Part shown: positions 42,727-51,400 of the stretch, one piece after another
Numbering within the stretch: the first letter of the stretch is position 1
Layout: the number at the start of each line of letters is the position of its first letter
Assembly (NCBI RefSeq): GCF_018614075.1
Contig: NZ_JAGGOZ010000063.1
Span: 1-64,000 of the forward strand
Direction: 5' to 3'
Source: Streptomyces sp. ISL-94
GTDB lineage: Bacteria > Actinomycetota > Actinomycetes > Streptomycetales > Streptomycetaceae
Length of the DNA stretch: 64,000 bases
Notes under the pieces: generated by a model
The model's database searches: none
What the model was told of the DNA's origin: nothing
The model's input: only the letters and a program-made list of their open reading frames with translations
Translations under genes and position numbers: made by a program

Positions 42727-43962
42727 TCACATCTGCTGGAGTCTGTCATTGGCTTCGCCGGGGGTGAACCGGGCCGGGTCGAACCCCACCCCGGAGTCAA
42801 GGCCAAGCCACCGCACGAGGTCGGCGTGCTCCGTCCGCGTCGGATCGGCGAGAGTCCGCTTGAGGTCTTCATAGGCCCCGGCGCCTCCGCAGTCCTCAGG
42901 AGGGCAGGCGCCGGAACCGGCTACGCAGACGGGATAGCTCCGGTCCGCCTCGGCTGCAATCCGGTGCTCCACCGTGACGCGGTGGTCCCAGGAGTCACCG
43001 AAGTCGTACGTGTACACAAGGCTCCCGCCCTCCTTGAGCAGGGCGCCGAGGGTGACGCCCCGCTCGTCCCCGAAATCGAGCTCGGTGTTGGCCCGGCCGT
43101 ACTGGACGCCGTCCACGGTGAAGGCGTGCATATGGCTGTTCTCCCAGCCCATGACAGCCTGGATCACAGCATGCACTTGGTCGAGCCGGGCCGCGGCCGG
43201 CACCAGCACACGTCGCCAGACCGCCGGTTCGACAACGTCCTCCAGATCGATGCGCAGCTGGAACACTGGTTCTCCGGGGAGCGGTTCGCCGCGTATCACG
43301 GCCACGGCCCGCCTGCCCTGACCGGTCAGCTCCACGGTGTCGTCGTCGCTTCGGACGGCCCCGAGGGCCGCGAGGACTTCGAGCAACAGCCGCACGTCAC
43401 GGTCGTTGCTACCGCGCCAGGTCCGCAGCCGCTCGGGCGGCACATCGTCGAGAATGTAGGGAGCGGTCACCGCCTGCCACACCGCTCTGCGCAGCGCGTC
43501 GCCGGCGACCGGGCCGCGAGCCGCGTACAGCCGATGCAGCAGCGTCCGCAGGCCGGCGGCATACTCCTGGGAGAAGACCGACTCAAGCCACCCCGAGACC
43601 AGTACGGCACTCCCGATGCGCGGTACCGCTTCGAAGAGGGCGTTCCACAGGCCGTCGGGCCGGTCGAGCAGCCGGGCGTTCTTCTTCACCGGGAGCAGAC
43701 GGCCACCGGCAACCCTCAGCAGTCGGGCGGCCTTGGCCCATTCCGCCAGCAGGTTGAGGTGGTACAGCTCCTCGCTGGACTTCGTCTTGAACCTCCGGTC
43801 ACCGATCACCGGGTCCATCTGGTCGCCGGTGCCCAGCAGCTCCACCAAGGTCCGGGCGTCCGCGAGAGTGATGCGGCCGGTCTGCGTCAATTTCCGTCCG
43901 GCGCCGATCCACCCGACCAACTCCCGCACCTGTCCCACTGTCTTTCCATGAGACTCGTCCAC
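42727..43962 (-). CDS. Plasmid pRiA4b ORF-3-like protein
   Basis: A 411-residue protein. The C-terminal domain is of the pRiA4b ORF-3 / IS1096 TnpR-like family: FQLRIDLEDVVEPAVWRRVLVPAAA, VIQAVMGWENSHMHAF, LVYTYDFGDSWDHRVTVE, then VCVAGSGACPPEDCGG. The N-terminal 230 residues are helical (VRELVGWIGAGRKLT...). The domain is common on mobile elements but its function is not established. It lies between thymidine kinase copies A and B, consistent with an acquired island. Confidence 0.85.
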   Translation of the reverse strand: MDESHGKTVGQVRELVGWIGAGRKLTQTGRITLADARTLVELLGTGDQMDPVIGDRRFKTKSSEELYHLNLLAEWAKAARLLRVAGGRLLPVKKNARLLDRPDGLWNALFEAVPRIGSAVLVSGWLESVFSQEYAAGLRTLLHRLYAARGPVAGDALRRAVWQAVTAPYILDDVPPERLRTWRGSNDRDVRLLLEVLAALGAVRSDDDTVELTGQGRRAVAVIRGEPLPGEPVFQLRIDLEDVVEPAVWRRVLVPAAARLDQVHAVIQAVMGWENSHMHAFTVDGVQYGRANTELDFGDERGVTLGALLKEGGSLVYTYDFGDSWDHRVTVEHRIAAEADRSYPVCVAGSGACPPEDCGGAGAYEDLKRTLADPTRTEHADLVRWLGLDSGVGFDPARFTPGEANDRLQQM

Positions 43963-44046
43963 AACCGCTCCGTTCCGTGCCCTCGCCGCCTCGCCGCCTC
44001 GCCGAACCTACCCTCTCGCACCGCCGTCAGCAGTAGGGTGCTTCCG

Positions 44047-45177
44047 GTGAGCGAGTACCAGTACTACGAGTTTCAGGCCCTCGACCGGCCGCTGAGCGGC
44101 GACCAGCGGGAAGCACTGCGGAGCGTCTCCAGCTGTGCCAGGATCACCGCCACCAGCTTCACCAACGAATACCACTGGGGTGACCTGCGGGGGAATCCGC
44201 TAACCCTGGTGGAGCGGTACTTCGACGCCCATCTGTACGTCGCCAGCTGAGGCACACGCCGGCTGAAGCTTCGCCTGCCTCTACAGCGCCTGGCCCTGCG
44301 CAGCGTCCAACCGTACGGTCTCGGCCACCACGTCGAAACCTGGGCCACCCGAACCCACCTTCTCCTCGACCTGACCAGCGAGGACGAGGGCGGCGACTGG
44401 GTCGAGGGAGCCGACGATTCCCTGGCCTCGGTCATCGGCGTACGCGAGGAACTCGCCACCGGCGTTATGCGGCCCCTCTATCTGGCGTGGCTCTCCGCCC
44501 TCTCTGCCCGGGAAGCCGAGGACGACGACGAAGAGGAGTACCAGTCCTCCCTGGAGCCTCCCGTCCCCGCCGGCCTGGGCGAACTCACGGCTCCGCAAAG
44601 CGCGCTCGCGGACTTCCTGCGCGTCGACAGCGACCTGCTCACTGTCGCCGCACAGAGCAGCACCGCGGCGCCGGAACCCGCGGCCCGTCTGACACGGAAG
44701 GAGCTCGCGCGACTCGTCTCCGCCCTCCCGGACGAGGAGAAGGACGCCCTACTGGTGCGCCTCGCCCTCGGCCCGGAACCCCACTTGCACAGCGAACTCG
44801 TGCACCGTCTGCGGGAAACTTCCGCCCCGGCGACCGCACCCGGTCGCCGGACCGCCGCCCGGCTGCTGGATGCGGCGCACACCCGCCGCGCCGAGCGCCA
44901 CGGGCACGCCGAACGCGACCGGTTGCGAGCCCGCGCCACGCGCCTGACCGCACTCGCCGCCGAAGCGGACGTCATCTGGAACCAGGCCGAAGCACACATC
45001 GCCTCCAAGAAGACCAGTGCCTACGACGCGGCTGTCGCCCTCCTTCGTGACCTGCGCGATGCCTGCGCTCACGCCGGACACGGTGTCGATTTCCAGCAGC
45101 GTCTGGGGCTCCTGCGCGACACCTACCGGAGCCGGCCCGGCCTCATCCACCGTCTCGACAGTCACGGTCTCCGGTAA
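44047..45177 (+). pseudogene. Conserved Streptomyces hypothetical gene with in-frame stop
   Basis: GTG 44047 starts SEYQYYEFQALDRPLSGDQREALR. At 44248-44250 the frame meets TGA after LYVAS and then continues in the same frame (GTRRLKLRLPLQRLALRSVQPYG) to 45177. The sequence I recall for the family has NWGT at this place, so TGG probably became TGA. The downstream part has an acidic stretch (EAEDDDEEEYQSSLE), a helical region and RYSRPGLIHRL-like end (TYRSRPGLIHRLDSHGLR). Without the stop it would be about 376 residues. Function is unknown. Confidence 0.75.
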
Positions 45178-45204
45178 CTCGGCCGCCGGCATGGAAGAAG
45201 ACGG

Positions 45205-45822
45205 TCAGGCGTGGTTGACCGGGAGGACGTCCGGGGAGAGGGCGCCGGCGTGGGCAGCGGCCGAGGTCATCCGCTTGCGGTGGTGGCGGCGGCACAGGAC
45301 CTCGTAGCCGATCTCCTCCGCCGGGCGGTTCACGTCACCGACGATCACTTGGGCGCCCTCGACGACCATCTCCCCGCCCACCGTGCGGGCGTTGTGCGTG
45401 GCGCGGGCCCCGCACCAGCACAGGGCCTCGACCTGGAGCTGCTCCAGGCGGTCCGCCAGCTCGATCAGGCGCTGCGAGCCGGGGAACAGCTTCGTGCGGA
45501 AGTCCGTCGTGATGCCGAAGGCGAACACGTCCAGCCCGAGGTCGTCCACGATCCGGGCCAGCTGGTCGATCTGCTCCGGGGCCAGGAACTGCGCCTCGTC
45601 CACGATCACGTAGTCCGCCTTGCCACCCTTGGAGAGCTGAGCCACCAGGTACGCGTACAGGTCCATGCCCTCCGGCGCCTCCACCGCCTCCGTCACCAGG
45701 CCCAGGCGCGAGGACAGCTTGCCCTCCCCCGCACGGTCGTCACGGGTGAAGATCACGCCCTGGAGTCCCCGCGCATCGCGGTTGTGGGCGATCTGGAGAG
45801 CCAGGTCCTTTTGCTTGGGCAT
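45205..45822 (-). pseudogene. Thymidine kinase, 5'-truncated copy B
   Basis: It is open from ATG 45822 (MPKQKDLALQIAHNRDARG) to 45205, 205 residues, with all TK parts after the P-loop intact (YVIVDEAQFLAPEQIDQLARIV, FPGSQRLIELADRLEQLQVEALCWCGA, CRRHHRKRM). The Walker A glycine and lysine are lost; compared with copy A one base is missing in this loop, which creates the open start. It differs from copy A at roughly one base in ten, so it is not a recent duplicate. A protein could be made but should lack kinase activity. Confidence 0.8.
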
Positions 45823-45944
45823 TCGCCATGTGTGGGTAGCGCACCAGCGCGTCACTGCGCGTACGGGTATCCCTGCCTTCCTGTCGGAAGCCAACCCGTT
45901 TCGAGCCGTTGCCGGTTGCCCCGACCGGAGACAGAACCCCCGGT

Positions 45945-46733
45945 TCAGGAAGGCTTCGTGGCGGTGAAGAGGTACCGATTCAGGCTGCAGAAATAGTCGT
46001 CGCCGAGTCCACGCAGGTCGTTCGACCAGGCGGCGACCTCGTCATCGGTCAGTCCGTTGCGCCCGACGACGTACGAGGCGACGATGTCGATCAGACCGGC
46101 GCTGTACGTGTCGCGCCGGTAGCCGACGTTGAGGAGCGGTATGACAAGTGGTGGGGACGTCTCGAAACCGGCCCGGCGCAACGCCGGGAGAAGGGTGCGG
46201 GGGAGGTGCGAATCAGCGAGATGCTGATCCCATGCGGCGAGCATCCGGGTCATCCGTGGCTGATCGGTGCAGTGCCACACGAGGGAGTCCCAGTCGGTGT
46301 CCAGCACCGCGACCCGCCCGCCCGGCACGAGTACCCGGTGGATCTCGGCGAGCGCGCCTGCCACGTCCACTACGTATTCCAGGACCTGCGTCGACACTGC
46401 CACGTCGACGCTCGCATCGGCGCACGGCAAGTGATCCGCCGCCGCGGGTCGCAGGTCGACCTTGGCCCCGCCCGGCACAACAGCCCGGGATCGAGCCAGC
46501 GCCAGCATGCTTTCGCTCACGTCGACACCGATGACGTGACCGTGTGCGCCGACGGCCGTGGCCATCTCCGCAGCCAGCAGACCTGGTCCGCACCCGATGT
46601 CGAGCACCCGCTCGCCGGGCCGCAGCTCGAGGGTGTCGAGGACCGTGCGGCGCTGCGCGACGACATCCGGTGTGCGGTAGGTCCGCTCGACCCTACGTGC
46701 CGCTTCCGCGTTGAAGGTGAGCATGTCGGTCAT
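45945..46733 (-). CDS. Class I SAM-dependent methyltransferase
   Basis: A 262-residue methyltransferase with motif I VLDIGCGPGLLAAEM, an acidic strand 2 (IGVDVSESML), STQVLEYVVDVAGALAEIHRVLVPGGRVAVLDTDW and a C-terminal substrate domain. The family methylates O, N or C of small molecules. ATG 46733 overlaps the stop of the PLP enzyme (ATGA) and has GAGGAG seven bases upstream. It is the last gene of the P450/ATP-grasp operon, so it probably decorates the peptide or its guanidino cap; the myxobacterial relatives of biarylitides also use a methyltransferase. Confidence 0.88.
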   Translation of the reverse strand: MTDMLTFNAEAARRVERTYRTPDVVAQRRTVLDTLELRPGERVLDIGCGPGLLAAEMATAVGAHGHVIGVDVSESMLALARSRAVVPGGAKVDLRPAAADHLPCADASVDVAVSTQVLEYVVDVAGALAEIHRVLVPGGRVAVLDTDWDSLVWHCTDQPRMTRMLAAWDQHLADSHLPRTLLPALRRAGFETSPPLVIPLLNVGYRRDTYSAGLIDIVASYVVGRNGLTDDEVAAWSNDLRGLGDDYFCSLNRYLFTATKPS

Positions 46734-47698
46734 GATGTGCTCCTCGGGTGAGTGGTCTCGCCGCGCTCCGCGAGCTCGGCGAGATAGTCCTGGGCAGAGT
46801 CGTAGGCGAAGGTCAGAATCCGTGTGCCGGGGCGGCAGGTCCGCGCACAGGCGAGTGCGGCAACGACGTTCGCCGCGGAGGACAAACCGACCGCAAGGCC
46901 TTCGACCCGCATCAGCGTCCGCATCATCGTCGCGGCCTCTTCCTCGGTGACGACGATCTCCTCGTCGATGAGCGCGACGTCGAGATTGGCGGGCACCAGT
47001 CCGACGGCCAGACCTTGCAATCGGTGCGTGGTGAACCTGTTCTCCGTGAAGGAGCATCCTGGAGGCGTGACCGCGACGATCCGCAGATCCGGTCGGTGTC
47101 GGCGCAAAGTCCGGCCGATTCCGGTGAGATGCCCGCCGGTCCCGACCCCAGCGATCATCACGTCCGGCAGCTCGCCGGAGAATGCCTCCAACAGCTCGAT
47201 GGCGGTGGTCCGGTCGTGCACGGCCGGGTTCGCGGGGTTGGCCTGCTGGTTGAGCAGGATCCAGTCCGGGTGCTCGATCTGCAGTTCCATCGCCTTCTCG
47301 CCGTGCGAGTTGCCGCCCAGCCGGTGATCGGACAGCACGATCTCGGCACCGAACCCTCGAAGGAGCCGCTGCTTGGCTGGGCTGTAGTTGTCCGGGATGA
47401 CGAGGACCAGGCGGTATCCGAGCAATGCGGTGACCATCGCGAGCCCGATGCCGGTATTCCCACCGGTGGGTTCGAGGATGGTCTGCCCGGAGCCGCGAAC
47501 GAGGAACCCCTCGTGCTCGGCGGCCAGCACCATGTTGAGCGCGATCCGTACCTTGTGGCTTCCGCCCGGGTTCAGCATCTCCAGCTTCAGGTACACGGTC
47601 CGGTCCAGGCCGGCGGTCAGCCGTCGGAGTTCGAGCAGCGGCGTCCGGCCGATGAGATCCAGCACCGACGAGGCGATCACAGGCGTGACCATGTCCAT
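46730..47698 (-). CDS. Cysteine-synthase-like PLP enzyme (beta-replacement)
   Basis: A 322-residue fold-type II PLP enzyme. The PLP lysine is in NPGGSHKVR (Lys 49), the substrate loop is EPTGGNTGIGLA, and the phosphate cup is GVGTGGHLTGIGR. Housekeeping CysK has NPGxSVKDR and TSGNTG loops, so the HKVR and PTGGNTG changes point to a specialised enzyme. The partner gene upstream encodes a serine acetyltransferase-like protein, so O-acetylserine is the likely substrate, replaced by an unknown nucleophile. A 2,3-diaminopropionate-like product would suit the amidinotransferase in the operon (inference). The start overlaps the previous stop. Confidence 0.87.
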   Translation of the reverse strand: MDMVTPVIASSVLDLIGRTPLLELRRLTAGLDRTVYLKLEMLNPGGSHKVRIALNMVLAAEHEGFLVRGSGQTILEPTGGNTGIGLAMVTALLGYRLVLVIPDNYSPAKQRLLRGFGAEIVLSDHRLGGNSHGEKAMELQIEHPDWILLNQQANPANPAVHDRTTAIELLEAFSGELPDVMIAGVGTGGHLTGIGRTLRRHRPDLRIVAVTPPGCSFTENRFTTHRLQGLAVGLVPANLDVALIDEEIVVTEEEAATMMRTLMRVEGLAVGLSSAANVVAALACARTCRPGTRILTFAYDSAQDYLAELAERGETTHPRSTS

Positions 47699-48777
47699 CA
47701 CCTCGACCCGGCCTGTGACGCGGTGGAGCCGGCTCCACCGTCGCGCGTTCGCCGGACACCGGCGGCGCGGGGTACCAGGATCGACGCACTGGTGCCGTCG
47801 GGCACGGTCAGCCGGACATGCGCAGGGGGCTTGCCGGCCGTTGCGTCCAGCCCGAGCAGCAGATGCCGGCTACCGCGGTCGAGTACCACCACCGGTGTGG
47901 CGTTCCGGTAGCGGCCGGACAGTCCCTCCACGCGGAGGCCGGGATGAGCCAGACCGCTGCCGCGCACCAGGAGGAGGCCTTCGCCGATCACTTCGATGGC
48001 GGTGACGCCGATGGTGGTTCCGCCCCGGATCTCCTGATACTGGTTCAACACGCTCACCCGGGCGCCTGCCGGGATGTCGCACTGCACGAGGGCATGGCAT
48101 CCGACCACGACATCGTCGCCGATCTCGACCGGGCCGAGAATACGTGCGAACGCGCCGATCTCGACTCGCGAGCCGATGGCCGGGTGCCGCCGGCCTCGCG
48201 GATTGTCCGCGATTCCCGTCGATCCCAGGACGACACCCTGCAGGACGTAGCAGTCGTCGCCCAGGCTCGTTGTCTCGCCGATGACCGTCCCCATGCCGTG
48301 ATCGACCACGAATCTCCTGCCGATCACGGCCGCCGGGTGGATTTCGACCCCCGTCTCCACCGTGGCCTGCTCGGCAATGGAGCGCGCGAGTATCCGCAGG
48401 CGACTGCCGTCGGCATCGGAGCGCGGGGGCGTGCCGAGGATCGAATGTGCCAGTCGATGGCTCAGCACTGCCCGGAAGCATCGGTAGGAACCCACGACCT
48501 CACGCCATGAGCCGTGGGCTGCGGGATCTCGCTGCGTGAAGGCGAGCAGGTCGCCTTCCACCAGGTCGACGAGCTCCGGTGAGCACGGCTTCCACGCCCC
48601 GAGCGTCGAGCGGATCTGGCGCATCCGCGGACGCGCGACGTCCCGCAGCGCGGCAGCCAACGCCTCGTGCCGCTCCCGGGTCTCCACATCGCCCACGGTG
48701 ATCATGCGCGGAAGCCGGGTGGCGGCGACCTCGCCCGGCGAACGGCTACTTCTCATCAACGAACGGCTACTCCTCAT
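47698..48777 (-). CDS. Serine O-acetyltransferase-like protein with C-terminal extension
   Basis: A 359-residue protein. The CysE helical domain (SYRCFRAVLSHRLAHSILG) is followed by a left-handed beta helix with the catalytic histidines in EIHPAAVIGRRFVVDHGMGTVIGETTSLGDDCYVLQG and RRHPAIGSRVEIGAFARILG. CysE is usually 200-280 residues; about 95 extra residues follow the helix (VEGLSGRYRNATPVVVLDRG...). ATG 48777 lies within the end of the ligase gene. An 18-base unit encoding MRSSRS is repeated at the start and gives a second possible ATG at 48756. It should supply O-acetylserine to the PLP enzyme next door. Confidence 0.85.
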   Translation of the reverse strand: MRSSRSLMRSSRSPGEVAATRLPRMITVGDVETRERHEALAAALRDVARPRMRQIRSTLGAWKPCSPELVDLVEGDLLAFTQRDPAAHGSWREVVGSYRCFRAVLSHRLAHSILGTPPRSDADGSRLRILARSIAEQATVETGVEIHPAAVIGRRFVVDHGMGTVIGETTSLGDDCYVLQGVVLGSTGIADNPRGRRHPAIGSRVEIGAFARILGPVEIGDDVVVGCHALVQCDIPAGARVSVLNQYQEIRGGTTIGVTAIEVIGEGLLLVRGSGLAHPGLRVEGLSGRYRNATPVVVLDRGSRHLLLGLDATAGKPPAHVRLTVPDGTSASILVPRAAGVRRTRDGGAGSTASQAGSR

Positions 48778-50074
48778 CGAACAACCTCCCCAGCTCACGT
48801 TGGTATGCCGCTTCCTCCTCCGGATCGCCGCAGACGATCACATAGAGGAACCCGCCCTTCCCGGATGCCTGCGAGACGGGCATCGTCATGAGCACGCCGC
48901 GCCGTCGATCACGGTCGAACAGGAGGCCGGCGTCGGCCACGGTCTCCAGGAAGCCCGCAGTGGAGATCGGCTTCCAGGTCTCGGGGGTGAGCCGCTGGCT
49001 GAGCATCGTCATCTCGTCGGGCGACAGGCCCGCCATGATGTCGTAGAGGTGAGTGGATGTCGTCGTCCGGGCGTTGACCTCGGTGAAGGCGATCCGCCCG
49101 TCCCCGGTGGCCACCGCGTCGGCGCAGAGCTGCCCTCGGTATCCGATGCCGTGGTAGGCACGGGCAAGGGTCTCGGCCCCGGAGACCAGCTCCAGATGTT
49201 GTGACTCGGTCAGCGAGCGCGCCGGGAAGGTCTCGAAGGCAAGCCTCCGGTCGATGAAGGACAGGCGGCCGACGCCCCCCAGCTCGACCCCTGCATCGGT
49301 CACGGCGTACTCGGCGTAGTAGCTGGCGGTGGCATCGAGCAGCTGCTCGACCACGACGGCGTACCTGCCGTCCGCGGATGCCCAGTCCCACCGGTCACGC
49401 CAGTACCGCGACACGGCGTCCTGCCGGCCGTCCAGCTCGTGCACGGTCCGGCCGCCGATGTGCTGGGGTGCGTGCCTGCCTGGCCGCAGGACCATCTCGT
49501 TGCCGGACCCGGCCCCGTGGTGCGCCATCTTCACCATCACGTCGTGGCCGGCGTCCAGCAGCCACTGGGTCGCCGCAGTCGCCTCGAGGTGGCTGCGGCA
49601 CACCGACCCCGCCGCGATGCGCACCCCGCTACCTGCGGCCAGGGCTCGGAACGTCGCCTTGCTGTTGGCCAGCTCACCGCCGCCCTGGGCGATGAAGTCG
49701 GCTCCCGGCAGGCAATCCCGGATGCCGAGCTGTGATGCGAACTCGCTCAACTGGGCGGACGGGAACAGGCTGAACACCTCGGTGACGCAGGCGACGTCCC
49801 GGGCGATCGAGTCGAGGAACCGCCGGTCGAACAGCGCGAGGAAGTCGATCCGTCGCCTGCCGTGCAGGCCCTCGGGACACAGACGGACGTCCACCCGGGA
49901 CATGTCGGTGCCTTTGACCCTGCCGACGTGCTCGACGAAGGCCGGATCCGGCGTGTCGGAGACGAGGACGAGATCGCCTTCCTCCGCGAACCAGAACACG
50001 CGTTGCGCCCAGGCTCGGGGGTCCGGCCGGAGAAAGAGGGTGTCGTCGATGTCGTTCGCAATCAAGAGTCTCAT
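48767..50074 (-). CDS. ATP-grasp peptide ligase of the PGM1 (pheganomycin) type
   Basis: A 435-residue protein whose layout fits PGM1-related ligases. The pre-ATP-grasp domain reads ANDIDDTLFLRPDPRAWAQRVFWFAEEGDLVLVS...VKGTDMSRVDVRLCPEG, then LGIRDCLPGADFIAQGGGEL-ANSKATF, the lysine strand VMVKMAHHGAGSGNEMV, the metal end FTEVNARTTTSTHLYDIM, and a C-terminal domain (RRGVLMTMPVSQASGKGGFLYVIVCG). PGM1 couples a guanidino acid to ribosomally made peptides in pheganomycin biosynthesis. The amidinotransferase and mini-peptide genes in the same operon make the same role likely here. ATG 50074 overlaps the previous ligase stop (ATGA). Confidence 0.85.
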   Translation of the reverse strand: MRLLIANDIDDTLFLRPDPRAWAQRVFWFAEEGDLVLVSDTPDPAFVEHVGRVKGTDMSRVDVRLCPEGLHGRRRIDFLALFDRRFLDSIARDVACVTEVFSLFPSAQLSEFASQLGIRDCLPGADFIAQGGGELANSKATFRALAAGSGVRIAAGSVCRSHLEATAATQWLLDAGHDVMVKMAHHGAGSGNEMVLRPGRHAPQHIGGRTVHELDGRQDAVSRYWRDRWDWASADGRYAVVVEQLLDATASYYAEYAVTDAGVELGGVGRLSFIDRRLAFETFPARSLTESQHLELVSGAETLARAYHGIGYRGQLCADAVATGDGRIAFTEVNARTTTSTHLYDIMAGLSPDEMTMLSQRLTPETWKPISTAGFLETVADAGLLFDRDRRRGVLMTMPVSQASGKGGFLYVIVCGDPEEEAAYQRELGRLFDEE

Positions 50075-51387
50075 CGCATGCCCATCGCCGGTGCTCGGTG
50101 CGTGAGGCGGAGGGGCGCGCCGACCGAGGCGACCGTGCTCCTGGCCTGGAGTGCGGCGCGGCCGCGCTCGTCGTGGATCGCTCGTACCCGGGCCACGGCC
50201 TCGGCCATGACGTGCCAGCACTCGGCTTCGTCCGCCGCGGCGACGGTCGCGTACCCGATCCCGGCAGACGAGGTCTCGGACATGTCCCGCATCGGCACGC
50301 CCAGGGGAACGAGAACGACGTCGTCGACGCCCGGGATGGCCCTGATGTCGGCCTCGTGCACGGTGTTCGGGAACCCGGCCACCGACGGCAGGTGAACCCA
50401 TCCGTGGACCTTGTCCGGCGACGCCGTGAGCGTTTCCACCTCGTCTCCGGTGAACAGCTGCGTGGCGGCGGCGAACAGGTCGAGGCCGATCGTCTTCTCA
50501 GCCACCGTCCACAACCCGCTGCCGCCGGGTCGGCAGGCGAGTTCGTTGGCGACGAACTCGCCCGGGTGGCCGAACGCCTCGAAATGGAAGACGCCGGTCT
50601 CCAGGCCGAGCGCCTTGAGCGCGCGCGTCGCGAACTCGTTCGCGGCGGCGTACGCGCCGCGATGCTTGGCGGGAGGCAGGCCCATCGACCGGGTCGGCTC
50701 GCCCTGCTTGGTGCACAGCAATGGTTCGCCGTACCGGGAGACCATCAACCTGCCGATCGATCCGTTCTGGATGATGCCGTCGAAGTGCCATTCCGGGCCG
50801 TCGATGAACTCCTCCACGAGAACCCTGCGCAGCTGAGGGTCGTGCCGCGCGACCCGCACGATGTCGTGGGCGGTCTCTGCGACGGACACCGACTCCGCGC
50901 CACCGGCGGCCGGGGGCTTGACGACGACCGGGAACTCGAGGCCGGCCGCGGCCAGCAGCGTTCGCACGGCGTCGACGGACTGCGCCGCCGCCTCCGGCAG
51001 GACCACGAACTTCGCCGTCGGGACGTCTGCCTCGCGCCACTTGGTCTTCTGCAGGGCCTTGTCCCGGCAGGCGAGTGCGACGGCGGGGTCCAGGGCTATG
51101 GCGTCGAGCTGCTTGCCGAGGATGGCGGAACCGACGACGCCGTACTCGTTGGTCGTCAGTACGGCGTCCACCTTCGGCATCGGTCCGAGGTGGTGCAGAG
51201 CCGACCACAGCGCTTCCACATGGCGGTAGGAATCGACCGCGCAGGCGCGCGTCGCGAGTTCCCTGAGCCCGGGGGTGCGGTACATCCGGTCCCCGTCCGC
51301 CGCCTCGTACAGCACCGTGATCTCGTGGCCGCCGCGGTAGAGCCCGCGGATCGCCTTGGGATGTGCGCCGATGTGCAGAACATGCAT
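50071..51387 (-). CDS. ATP-grasp carboxylate-amine ligase
   Basis: A 438-residue ATP-grasp protein. The N-terminal domain is MHVLHIGAHPKAIRGLYRGG, followed by the lysine strand VVVKPPAAGGAESVSV, EEFIDGPEWHFDGIIQNG, and the metal end HFEAFGHPGEFVANELACRPGGSGLW. It is of the BL00235/dipeptide-ligase type, distinct from the PGM1-like ligase that follows. GGAGGAAAG lies seven bases before ATG 51387. Together the two ligases could join two building blocks and then the ribosomal peptide. The substrates are not known. Confidence 0.87.
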   Translation of the reverse strand: MHVLHIGAHPKAIRGLYRGGHEITVLYEAADGDRMYRTPGLRELATRACAVDSYRHVEALWSALHHLGPMPKVDAVLTTNEYGVVGSAILGKQLDAIALDPAVALACRDKALQKTKWREADVPTAKFVVLPEAAAQSVDAVRTLLAAAGLEFPVVVKPPAAGGAESVSVAETAHDIVRVARHDPQLRRVLVEEFIDGPEWHFDGIIQNGSIGRLMVSRYGEPLLCTKQGEPTRSMGLPPAKHRGAYAAANEFATRALKALGLETGVFHFEAFGHPGEFVANELACRPGGSGLWTVAEKTIGLDLFAAATQLFTGDEVETLTASPDKVHGWVHLPSVAGFPNTVHEADIRAIPGVDDVVLVPLGVPMRDMSETSSAGIGYATVAAADEAECWHVMAEAVARVRAIHDERGRAALQARSTVASVGAPLRLTHRAPAMGMR

Positions 51388-51400
51388 GGTCTTTCCTCCG

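Noticed and set aside
40546..44250. 1234-codon plus-strand frame across the glycosyltransferase and tdk copy A
   Set aside because: It crosses several genes in a non-coding frame; only its last 68 codons coincide with a real gene start at 44047.
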